A stretch of DNA of 46,806 nucleotides. Origin: Kiloniellales bacterium (lineage in GTDB: Bacteria > Pseudomonadota > Alphaproteobacteria > Kiloniellales > JAKSDN01). Numbering within the stretch: the first letter of the stretch is position 1; each line of letters starts with the position of its first letter. Shown here piece after piece: positions 23,762 through 31,841 of this stretch. The position numbers and the translations under genes were made by a program. Location: NCBI GenBank assembly GCA_028280455.1, contig JANQLT010000144.1, positions 1 to 46,806 on the forward strand, written 5' to 3'. The notes below the pieces were generated by a model. It ran no database searches, had not been told where the DNA came from, and saw nothing but the letters and a program-made list of their open reading frames with translations.

Positions 23762-24661
23762 CTAGATCTTGACGCTGCCCGTGACACAGCTTCCGGTCCC
23801 CAAGTACTGCAGGGAATCGAAGCTCAGCAGCCTGGCGAGGGCGATGCCTCGCCCGTGGCTGTCCGACGCCCGGGCCGGATCGAAATCGAGGAATCGCTCC
23901 CAGTCGAAGCCCTCGCCCTGATCCCGGACCGTGATCTCGATACGGTCGCTCGCGCGCGCGAAATGGACATCGACCGTCTTGTCCTTGTTCGCCGGCAGCG
24001 CCAGGCGTCGCTCGACCTCCGCTTCCCAGCTTCCTTCTCGAATCAGCCGGCCCTTGTCCTCGTAGGTGATGCCGAGGTTGCCGTGCTCGACCGCGTTCAA
24101 GAGGATCTCCAGAATCCCCGTGACGACGCGCTCGCTGTCGGGAAAGAGGTTCGCCAGGAAGGTCGACAACTGGTGCGCATCGCCGAGGGTCTGAATACCG
24201 AAGCGCCCTTCGCGCATCAGACGGCCGTTCTTCTTGAGCTCGGCGACTTCATCGCGCAAGGCGGCGTACCTCTCGAAGTCCTGAGCGGCCGCCTCGACCA
24301 CGGAGCGCATGATTCCGGCTTCGTAGGGCTTTGTCAGGTAGTAGTAGACGCCGGCGGAGATGCCCTCGACCACCTGCTCCTTCTCGGCCGCCGCCGTCTG
24401 CATGACGATCGGAATGCGCGCGACGGACTCGTCGGCCTTGAGCTTCCGGGTGAACTCCATGCCGTCCATGTTCGGCATCATGCGGTCCAGCAGCACCGCC
24501 TTGATGCGGTCCTTGTGGTCCTGCAGGAGCCGCCAGCCCTCCACGCCGTCCCTGGCCGTGAGGAGATCGTAGCCGCAGTCCTCGAGATCCAGACAAAGGA
24601 TGTCGATGTTGTTCTCGTCGTCGTCGACCAGCAGGAGGGCTTGGCGGGCGCTCTCAGGCAT
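23762..24661 (-). CDS. Response regulator with C-terminal histidine-kinase-like ATPase domain
   Basis: A 299-residue protein. The receiver (about 8-125) is complete: LLVDDDENN acidic pair, phospho-acceptor Asp in VLLDRMMPNMDG, Thr in MQTAAA and Lys in LTKPYE. The C-terminal part (about 165-299) is an HATPase_c/RsbW-like fold: N box EILLNAVEHGNLGI, G1 DQGEGFD and G2 HGRGIALAR. There is no HisKA dimerisation helix or phosphorylatable His. Such receiver-ATPase proteins often act in partner-switching or as anti-sigma-type kinases. Its ATG lies inside the end of the sensor kinase gene (8-nt overlap), so the two form one unit. Confidence 0.83.
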   Translation of the reverse strand: MPESARQALLLVDDDENNIDILCLDLEDCGYDLLTARDGVEGWRLLQDHKDRIKAVLLDRMMPNMDGMEFTRKLKADESVARIPIVMQTAAAEKEQVVEGISAGVYYYLTKPYEAGIMRSVVEAAAQDFERYAALRDEVAELKKNGRLMREGRFGIQTLGDAHQLSTFLANLFPDSERVVTGILEILLNAVEHGNLGITYEDKGRLIREGSWEAEVERRLALPANKDKTVDVHFARASDRIEITVRDQGEGFDWERFLDFDPARASDSHGRGIALARLLSFDSLQYLGTGSCVTGSVKI

Positions 24662-26627
24662 GGCCGCTTCCGTTCACAAAGTGCTTCGGCAGCTCCACGT
24701 GGAAGGTCGCCCCGTCGTCGAGGTTGCCCTCCGCCCAGATCCGTCCGCCGTGCGCGCCGACGATCTCCCTGCAGATCGACAGGCCGAGGCCGGTGCCGCC
24801 TGCGCCGGTCTTGGTTCGGTTGCTCTGGATGAACTTGTCGAAAATGGCCTCCAGCTCCTGTTCCGGGATGCCGATGCCCTTGTCGGCGATCGAGATCAGA
24901 ACGCGGCCGTCGGCCTCCTGGTCTTCGCAGGAGACTGTCAGCTCCTTGCCTTCCGGCGTGAACTTGACGGCGTTCGACAGCAGGTTGACGAGCACCTGAT
25001 GGATCTTGCTGCGGTCCAGCTCGGCGCGGACCGGGCCGTTCGACCTGTCCGGTATGACCAGCGACAGCTTCTTCTCCTGGATCAGCGACTCCATCTCCGC
25101 GGCGACCTGGCCGATGATCGATAGCAGGTCCGTGTCCCTTATCTCGAAGTCCGTCTTGCCGGCTTCGAGCTTCGACAGATCGAGCAGGTCGTTGAGCAAG
25201 CCGGAGAGACGTCTGCCGCTGTCCGAGATCCTGGTGAAATTCGCGAGGTGCCGGTCGCGGTCCCATCGGTCGAAACGCTCCTGACCGAGGCGCGAGAAGC
25301 TGACGATGGCGTGCATCGGCGTCCTGAGCTCGTGGCTCATGTTGGCCAGGAACTCGGACTTCATGCGGTTCGCGCGCTCGGCGTCCTCCTTCGCCAGGAG
25401 CAGGTCGTGCGTCTGCTCCTCGACAAGCTGCTGCAGGTGGTCCCGGTGGTTCGCCAGCTCCTGCTCGTTCAGGACCCGCTCCGAGACGTCCTGGACCGCA
25501 CCCAGGACCGCGACGACCCGGCCATTGCCGTCGAGCTCCGGCTGACCTTGAGTCTCGACGATGCGCTCCTCGCCGTCCTCGCGGATCAGCGTGCTCGTGA
25601 TCTTGAAGGGCTCTCGATGCACGATGGCGTGCCGCAACTGGGCGCCGATGTTCTCCCGGTCTTCCGCCCGGTAGTAGACGAAGACATCCTCGGGATCGGG
25701 CTCTCCCAGCTCTATCGCTCGGCCGTGGATGGCGAAGGTCTCCTTGGACCAGTGCAGCTTGCCGGTCCTCAGATCGAGCTTCCAGTTACCCAGGGATGCC
25801 ATGGTCTCGGCCAGCTCGAGCAGATGCTGCTTGATCATGAGGTCTCCCTCATGCCGCTTGCGTTCGGTGACGTCGGTGATCGAGGCGAGAGCCCGTCTGC
25901 TTCCGTCGCTGAGCGCCAGATGGTCGATGCTGACTTCCACGGGGACCGTGGTGCCGTCCTTCCTGAGGCCTTCCACGTCTCGGCCGCCGGCCATCCGCCT
26001 GTCTTCGATTTCGCCGGCGCTCAGGAACGCGGAGAAGAGCCGCGCGTGACGCTCGCGATGGAGGCTCGGCACGAGGCATTCCAGCGGCTTTCCCGTCAGC
26101 TCGTGGGGGGCATAGCCGAAGACGGACTGGCTCGACCTGTTCGCGCTCTGGATCGTGCCCTGCTCGTCGACCGTGATGATGGCTTGCGGCACCGCGTTCA
26201 TGACGGTGTCGAGCCAGGCATTGCTCGCGGTCAGCGACGACTGGATATCCTTCAGCTCGGTCACGTCGCGCTGTATGGAAACCCAGTAGCGGTAGGCGCC
26301 GGTCTCGTCCGGCACCGGGAAGATCGAGAGATCCACCCAGTAGGGCGTTCGGTCCTTGCGGTAGTTGAGCAGCTCGGCGCGCGCGTAGCTCCAGTTCGCC
26401 AAGGCTTCCTTGATCTCGGCGGTGACGCTGCGATCCGTGTCCGGACCCTGGAGCAGGCGCGGCGAGTTCCCGATCAGCTCGTCGAGCGTGTAGCCCGTCA
26501 TGCGCACGAAGGCGTGGTTGGCGAAGACGATCCGCGGATCCTCGCAGTCAGCCGGGTCCGTCTCGCACAGCACGACGGCGTCCTGGGTGAAGAGGTAGAG
26601 CCGCTCCAGCGCCCGTTCGAGACTCAT
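24654..26627 (-). CDS. Three-PAS sensor histidine kinase with LOV-like first PAS
   Basis: About 657 residues and no membrane segment, so cytoplasmic. PAS1 (about 10-130) has the LOV-style GNSPRLLQGPDTD and ELLNYRKDRTPYW, but Pro stands where LOV proteins carry the photoactive Cys. PAS2 (about 140-260) and PAS3 (about 270-390) follow, then a coiled coil. HisKA has FLANMSHELRTP with the phospho-accepting His near 432. HATPase_c has N box LLSNAVKFTP, G1 DKGIGIP and G2 GAGGTGLGLSI. The start is ATG 26627 or GTG 26636; neither has a strong ribosome site. It overlaps the receiver-ATPase gene, its likely partner. Confidence 0.88.
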   Translation of the reverse strand: MSLERALERLYLFTQDAVVLCETDPADCEDPRIVFANHAFVRMTGYTLDELIGNSPRLLQGPDTDRSVTAEIKEALANWSYARAELLNYRKDRTPYWVDLSIFPVPDETGAYRYWVSIQRDVTELKDIQSSLTASNAWLDTVMNAVPQAIITVDEQGTIQSANRSSQSVFGYAPHELTGKPLECLVPSLHRERHARLFSAFLSAGEIEDRRMAGGRDVEGLRKDGTTVPVEVSIDHLALSDGSRRALASITDVTERKRHEGDLMIKQHLLELAETMASLGNWKLDLRTGKLHWSKETFAIHGRAIELGEPDPEDVFVYYRAEDRENIGAQLRHAIVHREPFKITSTLIREDGEERIVETQGQPELDGNGRVVAVLGAVQDVSERVLNEQELANHRDHLQQLVEEQTHDLLLAKEDAERANRMKSEFLANMSHELRTPMHAIVSFSRLGQERFDRWDRDRHLANFTRISDSGRRLSGLLNDLLDLSKLEAGKTDFEIRDTDLLSIIGQVAAEMESLIQEKKLSLVIPDRSNGPVRAELDRSKIHQVLVNLLSNAVKFTPEGKELTVSCEDQEADGRVLISIADKGIGIPEQELEAIFDKFIQSNRTKTGAGGTGLGLSICREIVGAHGGRIWAEGNLDDGATFHVELPKHFVNGSGHA

Positions 26628-26781
26628 TCCACGCACTTATTACTATAGGCCTATATCTAATACAATATTTGGCGGAAAATCCTTTCGAAGAAATTACCCT
26701 AGCGGGCAGTCCGTCCAAGGACACAAGGAGCGCAGCGCGGCCTGGCGGCGGCGATAGCCCCACGAATCGGGAGGTCTCCAA

Positions 26782-26832
26782 ATGACCGGCTGGGAAGGCG
26801 CAAGCCCGGACCGGGCCGCCGCGGGCCTCTAG
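26782..26832 (+). CDS. Possible 16-residue peptide with strong ribosome site
   Basis: GGGAGG lies seven bases before an ATG that opens a 16-codon frame (MTGWEGASPDRAAAGL) ending in TAG. The stop overlaps the end of the diguanylate cyclase gene on the other strand. No gene follows on the plus strand, so it is not an obvious leader. The ribosome site is the only support. Confidence 0.2.
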   Translation: MTGWEGASPDRAAAGL

Positions 26833-27578
26833 CTGCCGCTTTGCGAGCCCGAGCGCTTGAGGGCGTACATCGCCCGATCCGCGGCCTTCAGGGCGTCGTT
26901 CGCCTCCTGCCCGGCGACGAGGCTGTGGGCGCCGTAGGCGACGTTGACGTCGAACTGCAGGCCTTCCCAGAGCAGCGGCGCCGCGGAGATCGCGGCCGCC
27001 AGGATCTGGGCCTTGGTCACGGCCTCTTCGCTGTCGGCGCGGGCCAGGATGACGCCGAACTCGTCGCCGCCCAGGCGGCCGACCACGTCGGAGCTGCGGA
27101 TGTTGGCGACCAGGGTCTCGGCGACGTGGGAGAGCACGGCATCGCCCGCGGCATGGCCGTGGGTGTCGTTGATCTCCTTGAGCCCGTTGACGTCGAAGTA
27201 GAGCACCGCGCTGACCGCGCCGTAGCGCTCGGCGAAGGCCATGATCCGCGACATCTCGCGCACGAAGGCGCGGCGGTTCATCACCGGCGTCAGGGGGTCC
27301 TGGTCGGCCAGGCGCTCCAGGTGGTCCATGCGCCGCCGGGCCTGGTCCAGCTCGTCGCGCAGGCTCTGCACCTCGGTGAGCAGCTCGTCGATCGCCGCGC
27401 GGACCTTCGGCGTCAGCTCGGAGGCGGGAATGCCCATGATGGTCGCCTCGTCGAGCGGGCCAGCGGCACGCGCCGGGGCCGGCGCCTGCGCCGCCTCCTT
27501 GCGTTCCACCCCGCCAGCCGGCGCCGTCGAGCCGATACCGCTATAGGCATTGGCATAGCCAGTGCTGCGGATCTTCAC
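26829..27578 (-). CDS. Diguanylate cyclase (GGDEF domain)
   Basis: About 249 residues. A disordered Ala/Pro-rich N-terminus is followed by a coiled coil (EVQSLRDELDQARRRMDHLE) and a GGDEF domain. The active site GGDEF is intact (about 169-173), and RSSD sits five residues before it, the product-inhibition I-site RxxD. DFDxN-like YFDVNGLKEIND is also present. It should make cyclic di-GMP in the cytosol. GTG at 27578 is preferred because GAGAGGA is six bases upstream; the TTG 30 nt further up has none. Confidence 0.88.
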   Translation of the reverse strand: MKIRSTGYANAYSGIGSTAPAGGVERKEAAQAPAPARAAGPLDEATIMGIPASELTPKVRAAIDELLTEVQSLRDELDQARRRMDHLERLADQDPLTPVMNRRAFVREMSRIMAFAERYGAVSAVLYFDVNGLKEINDTHGHAAGDAVLSHVAETLVANIRSSDVVGRLGGDEFGVILARADSEEAVTKAQILAAAISAAPLLWEGLQFDVNVAYGAHSLVAGQEANDALKAADRAMYALKRSGSQSGS

Positions 27579-27615
27579 GCCGTTCCTCTCAAAGTCCGCG
27601 CGTCCCAAGGCACGA

Positions 27616-27651
27616 TCGTCTCGAGACGACGGACGTTAACCTCCTGGAGGT
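27616..27651. promoter_or_regulatory. Pair of palindromes between the diguanylate cyclase and purE genes
   Basis: A perfect 14-bp palindrome TCGTCTCGAGACGA (27616-27629) is followed by ACCTCC-T-GGAGGT (27639-27651) embedded in TTAA...TAAA. They lie 38 to 73 bp upstream of the cyclase GTG and about 175 bp from purE. They are operator candidates for the cyclase. No known binding protein is recognised. Confidence 0.4.
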
Positions 27652-27825
27652 AAAGGGACCGTTCACGGATTTCAAGGCGCTTGGCGGGCTCCGAACGGAC
27701 CTCGGGCGGGCCTCGGGCGGGCGAATCGGCCCCTCGGCCGCCTTGCGCGAGCCCCATGGCGCCCGGATAATGCCGCCCCGCTCGCCCGGCCGAGGCCGGC
27801 GCGGGCCCTGCCAATCGGGAAGCGG

Positions 27826-28341
27826 ATGACCGACAACCTGCCGCGCGTGGGCATCATCATGGGCAGCCGGTCGGACTGGCCGACTCTGCGCCATGCCTCG
27901 GAAACCCTGGAGAAGCTCGGAATCCACCACGAATCCCGGGTGGTCTCGGCGCACCGCACGCCGCGGCGCATGGTCGACTACGCCAGCGGCGCCCGCGAGC
28001 GCGGCCTCAAGGTGATCATCGCCGGCGCCGGCGGGGCCGCCCACCTGCCGGGCATGGTCGCCTCGCTCTGCCCGCTGCCGGTGTTCGGCGTGCCGATCGA
28101 GAGCCAAGCCCTGAGCGGGCTCGACAGCCTGCTGTCGATCGTCCAGATGCCGGGCGGCGTGCCGGTCGGCACCCTGGCGATCGGCCGGGCCGGGGCGATC
28201 AACGCCGCCCTGCTGGCCGCGTCGGTCCTGGCGCTGGAGGACCCGGCCGTGGCCGAGGCGCTCGACGCCTGGCGCCGCGACCAGACCGAGTCGGTGCCGG
28301 ACGCGCCCGCCGCCCCCGCCGACGACGACGCGGCGGGCTGA
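27826..28341 (+). CDS. purE: N5-carboxyaminoimidazole ribonucleotide mutase
   Basis: A 171-residue class I Pur[49 protein letters not shown] and [17 protein letters not shown]. All active-site motifs ([19 protein letters not shown]) are present. It converts N5-CAIR to CAIR in purine synthesis. The C-terminus has an Asp/Ala/Pro tail of about 15 residues beyond the usual end. Its TGA shares a base with the purK ATG. Confidence 0.95.
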   Translation: MTDNLPRVGIIMGSRSDWPTLRHASETLEKLGIHHESRVVSAHRTPRRMVDYASGARERGLKVIIAGAGGAAHLPGMVASLCPLPVFGVPIESQALSGLDSLLSIVQMPGGVPVGTLAIGRAGAINAALLAASVLALEDPAVAEALDAWRRDQTESVPDAPAAPADDDAAG

Positions 28342-29432
28342 TGGCCGGCCGTCCCCTGCCCCCCGGCGCCGTCATCGGCATGCTGGGCGGCGGCCAGCTC
28401 GGCCGCATGACCGCCCTCGCCGCCGCCAATCTGGGCTACCGTACCCACGTCTACTGCCCGGAGCCCGATGCCCCGGCGGCGCAGGTGACCGCGCGCGCCA
28501 CCACCGCCGCCTACGACGACTGGGCGGCCTTGGACGCCTTCGCCGACGCCGTCGACGTGGCGACCTACGAGTTCGAGAACATCCCCTTCGCGACCGCCGA
28601 GCGGATCGCCGCGCGCGTGCCGCTGATGCCCTCGACCGAGGCGCTGCGGATCTGCCAGAACCGGCTGCGCGAGAAGGCCTTCTGCCGCGACCTGGAGATC
28701 CCCACCGCCCGCTGGGCCGAGGTCGACGGCCCGCCGGCGCTGCGCGCGGCCCTGGCGGAGATCGGCGCGCCGGCCGTGCTCAAGACCGTCGAGCAGGGCT
28801 ACGACGGCAAGGGCCAGTCGGCGATCACGGCCGACAGCGACCCCGACGCGGTCTGGGCGGCCCTGGCCAGCGGCGCGGCCAAGCCGCTGTGCATCTTCGA
28901 GTCCTTCGTCGACTTCGCCCTGGAGATCTCGGTCATCGTCGCCCGGGCCCCCGACGGCGCGACTCGCAGCTACCCGCCGGTCGAGAACCGGCACCGCAAC
29001 CACATTCTCGACCAGACCATCGTGCCGGCACCGATCTCGCCGGCCGTCGCCGAGCGCGCCGAGGCGATCGCCACGCGGCTCGCCGAGCGGCTCGCGCTGG
29101 TCGGCCTGCTGGCGGTCGAGATGTTCGTCACCGCCGAGGGCGAGCTATTGGTCAACGAGCTGGCGCCGCGGCCGCACAACTCCGGCCACTGGTCCATCGA
29201 CGCCTGCCGCACATCGCAGTTCGAGCAGCTCGTGCGCGCCATCGCCGGCCTGCCGCTCGGCTCCACCGAGCGCCTGTCCGACGCGGTCATGCAGAACCTG
29301 CTCGGCGACGAGGCCGAGGGCGCCCTCGACAGGCTCGCCGAGCCCGAGGCCAAGCTGCACCTCTACGGCAAGGCGGAAGCCCGGCCCGGCCGCAAGATGG
29401 GCCACGTGACGCGGCTGCTGGATAAAAGCTGA
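28341..29432 (+). CDS. purK: N5-carboxyaminoimidazole ribonucleotide synthase
   Basis: A 363-residue ATP-grasp enzyme. IGMLGGGQLGRMTALAA is the N-terminal loop, YEFENIP the substrate segment, TVEQGYDGKGQ the ATP-grasp glycine-rich loop and NELAPRPHNSGHWSIDACRTSQFEQ the catalytic core. It forms N5-CAIR from AIR, bicarbonate and ATP, feeding PurE. It is coupled to purE by a TGATG overlap. The gene ends one base before the stop of the convergent COQ9 gene. Confidence 0.95.
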   Translation: MAGRPLPPGAVIGMLGGGQLGRMTALAAANLGYRTHVYCPEPDAPAAQVTARATTAAYDDWAALDAFADAVDVATYEFENIPFATAERIAARVPLMPSTEALRICQNRLREKAFCRDLEIPTARWAEVDGPPALRAALAEIGAPAVLKTVEQGYDGKGQSAITADSDPDAVWAALASGAAKPLCIFESFVDFALEISVIVARAPDGATRSYPPVENRHRNHILDQTIVPAPISPAVAERAEAIATRLAERLALVGLLAVEMFVTAEGELLVNELAPRPHNSGHWSIDACRTSQFEQLVRAIAGLPLGSTERLSDAVMQNLLGDEAEGALDRLAEPEAKLHLYGKAEARPGRKMGHVTRLLDKS

Positions 29433-29433
29433 T

Positions 29434-30078
29434 CTAGGTTCGGAAGCCGGGGCGTCTCGGCCGGAAGGCGGCGAGGCGGTCGGGCAGGTCGAGCAGGCGG
29501 CCGACGGTCTTGCCGAGCCGGCCGCCGATCTTGAGCACGTCGGAGACCCGGCGGTCGAGGAAGGCCCAGGTCTCGGCGTTGTCCTCGGAGCGGTCGTTGA
29601 GCCAGTAGAGCAGGGTCGAGCTGTAGACGCCGGCCAGCAGCATCCGCTTGCTGTAGAAGTTGTAGTCCGTGGCGCGGTCGCCGGCGGCGTACCAGATGGC
29701 GTCGACCGTCCGGTAGAGGCAGCGCAGCGCCAGGGGCCCGTTGGTCGGCAGCGCCAGGAAGGCGAGCGCCCGGCGCTCCGCCTCGCGGTGCGGCTCCAGC
29801 AGCTCGAGCCGGCTGCGCACGCCGGCCGTGACCTTGTCGCGTACCTTCATCGAGTCCAGGTCGAGCGCCTCAAGGCGGCGCAGCATCTCGGCGTCGGCCC
29901 AGTCGTGGAAGGCCTCGACCAGGTCCGGCGCGCCGTTCGGAAAGGCGTTGAGCGCCTCGGCCGCGGTCAGCTCCAGCTCTTCGGCGGCGGCCAGCAGCGC
30001 GCGCTGGCTCCAGCCGTCGAAGGGCACGTGGTGCAGGCTCGCCTCGAGCAGCTTCCGGCGGGTGGTTTCCAGATCCAT
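29434..30078 (-). CDS. COQ9 family ubiquinone biosynthesis protein
   Basis: A 214-residue protein with the COQ9 pattern: an N-terminal TetR-like helical bundle (LLEASLHHVPFDGWSQRALLAAAEELEL) and the diagnostic YRTVDAIWYAAGDRATDYNFYSKR then LLAGVYSSTLLYWLND. COQ9 binds lipids and presents quinone intermediates to COQ7 in mitochondria and related bacteria. It starts 4 nt after the peptide deformylase stop, so both are probably on one transcript. Confidence 0.9.
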   Translation of the reverse strand: MDLETTRRKLLEASLHHVPFDGWSQRALLAAAEELELTAAEALNAFPNGAPDLVEAFHDWADAEMLRRLEALDLDSMKVRDKVTAGVRSRLELLEPHREAERRALAFLALPTNGPLALRCLYRTVDAIWYAAGDRATDYNFYSKRMLLAGVYSSTLLYWLNDRSEDNAETWAFLDRRVSDVLKIGGRLGKTVGRLLDLPDRLAAFRPRRPGFRT

Positions 30079-30082
30079 GGCG

Positions 30083-30673
30083 TCACTCCTCGATCGGCGG
30101 CACGGGCTCGCCGCTTTCGACCAGGTGTTTCATCTCCGAGGTGAAGACCAGGGTCGAGAGGTCGGTCATCCGCTGCGGATAGAGCAGCCCGTCGAGATGG
30201 TCGCACTCGTGCTGCACGACCCGGGCGTGGAAGCCCTGCGCCTCGCGCTCGATCTGCCGGCCGTCCAGGGCGAAGCCGCTGTAGCGGATCGCCGTGTGGC
30301 GCGGCACCTGGCCGGCCAGCCCGGGGACCGAGAGACAGGCCTCCCAGCCGTAGTTGAGCTCGTCGCTGAGCGGCAGGATCTGCGGGTTGATCAGCACGGT
30401 CAGCGGCACGCCCCGCTCGTCGTCCTCCGCCGCCGCCTCGTCGCCCTCGTCGCGGGCAGCGCCGCCGCCGCGCTCGGCCTCGACGGTGAAGATCACCACC
30501 CGTTTCGGCACGTGCACCTGCGGCGCGGCCAGGCCGGTGCCGCCGGCGTCGCGCATGGTCTCGACCATGTCCTGCACCAGGCGCCGAATCTCGGGCGCGC
30601 TCGGGTCGTTGACGGGCTCGGCAGGCCGGCCCAGGACCGGGTGGCCCATGCGGGCGATTTTCAAGATGGCCAT
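30083..30673 (-). CDS. def: Peptide deformylase, with variant motif 2 and acidic insertion
   Basis: A 196-residue metalloenzyme. Motif 1 GTGLAAPQ (about 45-52), motif 2 EACLS (111-115; the usual form is EGCLS) and motif 3 QHECDH (154-159) give the Cys, His, His metal site. Residues 68-88 add a Gly/Glu/Asp-rich insertion absent from typical enzymes. It removes the formyl group from nascent proteins. Because it is not next to fmt and sits with COQ9, it may be a secondary copy. ATG at 30673 matches the family start MAILKI; longer upstream frames are unsupported. Confidence 0.88.
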   Translation of the reverse strand: MAILKIARMGHPVLGRPAEPVNDPSAPEIRRLVQDMVETMRDAGGTGLAAPQVHVPKRVVIFTVEAERGGGAARDEGDEAAAEDDERGVPLTVLINPQILPLSDELNYGWEACLSVPGLAGQVPRHTAIRYSGFALDGRQIEREAQGFHARVVQHECDHLDGLLYPQRMTDLSTLVFTSEMKHLVESGEPVPPIEE

Positions 30674-30827
30674 GGCGGCAATATGGGCGGGCACCCGCAG
30701 CCGCGCAACGATTGCCGGATCTGGGCTATAGCTGGCCCTCGAACGCCCGGCGCGCCCAGATCCAATTGGTGGGCGCGCGCGGGGCCTCGACGGCCCAGTT
30801 TGAAGGTCGTTGCCGGGGCCCGGAGCC

Positions 30828-31658
30828 ATGCCCATAGTCGCCCTGTCCTGCATCGAGAGCCCAGCAAGCGTGTCCAGTCCTCTCCCCGACCCCGACCGGA
30901 GCCCCGAGCCGCCGCCGGCGGTGAGCCTGCGCGGCGGGCGGCTGGTCTACGACGACACGGTGCTCTTCGAGGACCTCTCGCTGACCCTGCCGGCCGGGCG
31001 CACGACCTGCCTGCTCGGGCCCTCTGGGGTCGGCAAGAGCAGCCTCTTGCGGCTCTTCGCCGGGCTCGAGGCCGACGCCGAGGGCCGGGTCGAAGACGCC
31101 GAGGGCCGGCCGCTGAGCGGCCGCATCGCCTACATGGCCCAGCAGGACCTGCTGCTGCCCTGGCTCTCCGCCCTCGACAACGTGCTGCTCGGCGCCCGGC
31201 TGCGCGGCGAGCGGCGGCCGGCACTGCAGCAGCAGGCCCGCGAACTCCTGGCGCGGGTCGGCCTCGCCGGCCAGGAGGGCAAGCGGCCGGCCCAGCTCTC
31301 CGGCGGCATGCGCCAGCGGGTCGCCCTGGCCCGCACCCTGATGGAGCGACGGCCGCTGGTCCTGATGGACGAGCCCTTCGCCGCCCTCGACGCCATCACC
31401 CGCAGCGAGATGCAGGATCTGGCCGCGGCACTGCTGGCCGGCCGGACACTGCTGTTGGTGACCCACGATCCCCTGGAGGCCCTGCGCCTCGGCCACCGCG
31501 TCTTCGTGCTGTCCGGCCGCCCGGCCCGGCTCGACGAGCCGATCCTGCCGCCCGGCGCGCCGCCGCGCGACCCCACCCAGGCCGGCCTGCTCGGCCTGCA
31601 GGCCGAGCTGCTGCAGCGCCTGACCCGGGCCCGCAAGATCGACCACCGGGCCGCATGA
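30828..31658 (+). CDS. ABC transporter ATP-binding protein (nitrate/taurine/thiamine-precursor type), orphan
   Basis: A protein of about 276 residues. Walker A GPSGVGKSS, Q-loop MAQQDLLLPW, signature LSGGMRQRVALART, Walker B LVLMDEPFAALD and H-loop VTHDPLEAL are complete. Q-loop QQDLLLPWLSALDNV resembles SsuB/TauB/ThiZ ATPases of aliphatic-sulfonate, nitrate or hydroxymethylpyrimidine uptake. No permease or binding-protein gene is within the window. The start is uncertain: ATG 30828 or GTG 30870. It is divergent from the deformylase gene. Confidence 0.85.
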   Translation: MPIVALSCIESPASVSSPLPDPDRSPEPPPAVSLRGGRLVYDDTVLFEDLSLTLPAGRTTCLLGPSGVGKSSLLRLFAGLEADAEGRVEDAEGRPLSGRIAYMAQQDLLLPWLSALDNVLLGARLRGERRPALQQQARELLARVGLAGQEGKRPAQLSGGMRQRVALARTLMERRPLVLMDEPFAALDAITRSEMQDLAAALLAGRTLLLVTHDPLEALRLGHRVFVLSGRPARLDEPILPPGAPPRDPTQAGLLGLQAELLQRLTRARKIDHRAA

Positions 31659-31680
31659 GGCGGCGGGCCCCAACAGAAAA

Positions 31681-31709
31681 GGGCCGGATCCACGAGGAGG
31701 ATCCGGCCC
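31681..31709 (-). terminator. Rho-independent terminator of the transglutaminase-like protease transcript
   Basis: A perfect 11-bp stem GGGCCGGATCC / GGATCCGGCCC with a 7-nt loop is followed on the minus strand by TTTTCTGTT. On the plus strand no T tract follows, so it acts mainly for minus-strand transcription, about 130 nt after the protease gene stop and after the small frame at 31738-31815. Confidence 0.75.
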
Positions 31710-31737
31710 AGGCTATCCGCAAGTCAAACAGAGGAGC

Positions 31738-31815
31738 TCAAGTTCTTGCGGACCCTCGCGTCGTCTCCGGTGCGCAACTCATCGTCGATCCGGGCACCGT
31801 GATGTTCTTGCTCAT
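31738..31815 (-). CDS. Possible 25-residue small protein between protease gene and terminator
   Basis: ATG at 31815 follows GAGAGAAGA and opens a frame beginning MSKNITVPGSTMSCAPETTR and ending SART, TGA. It lies 26 nt after the protease stop and before the terminator at 31681-31709, so it would be on the protease mRNA. No homology is recognised. Its place on a mapped transcript is the main support. Confidence 0.3.
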   Translation of the reverse strand: MSKNITVPGSTMSCAPETTRGSART

Positions 31816-31841
31816 TCTTCTCTCGGTCCCGGCGGGTTGGC

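Noticed and set aside
30810..31658. Full ABC importer operon
   Set aside because: Only the ATPase is present. The flanking genes are deformylase/COQ9 and a secreted protease, with no permease or binding protein.
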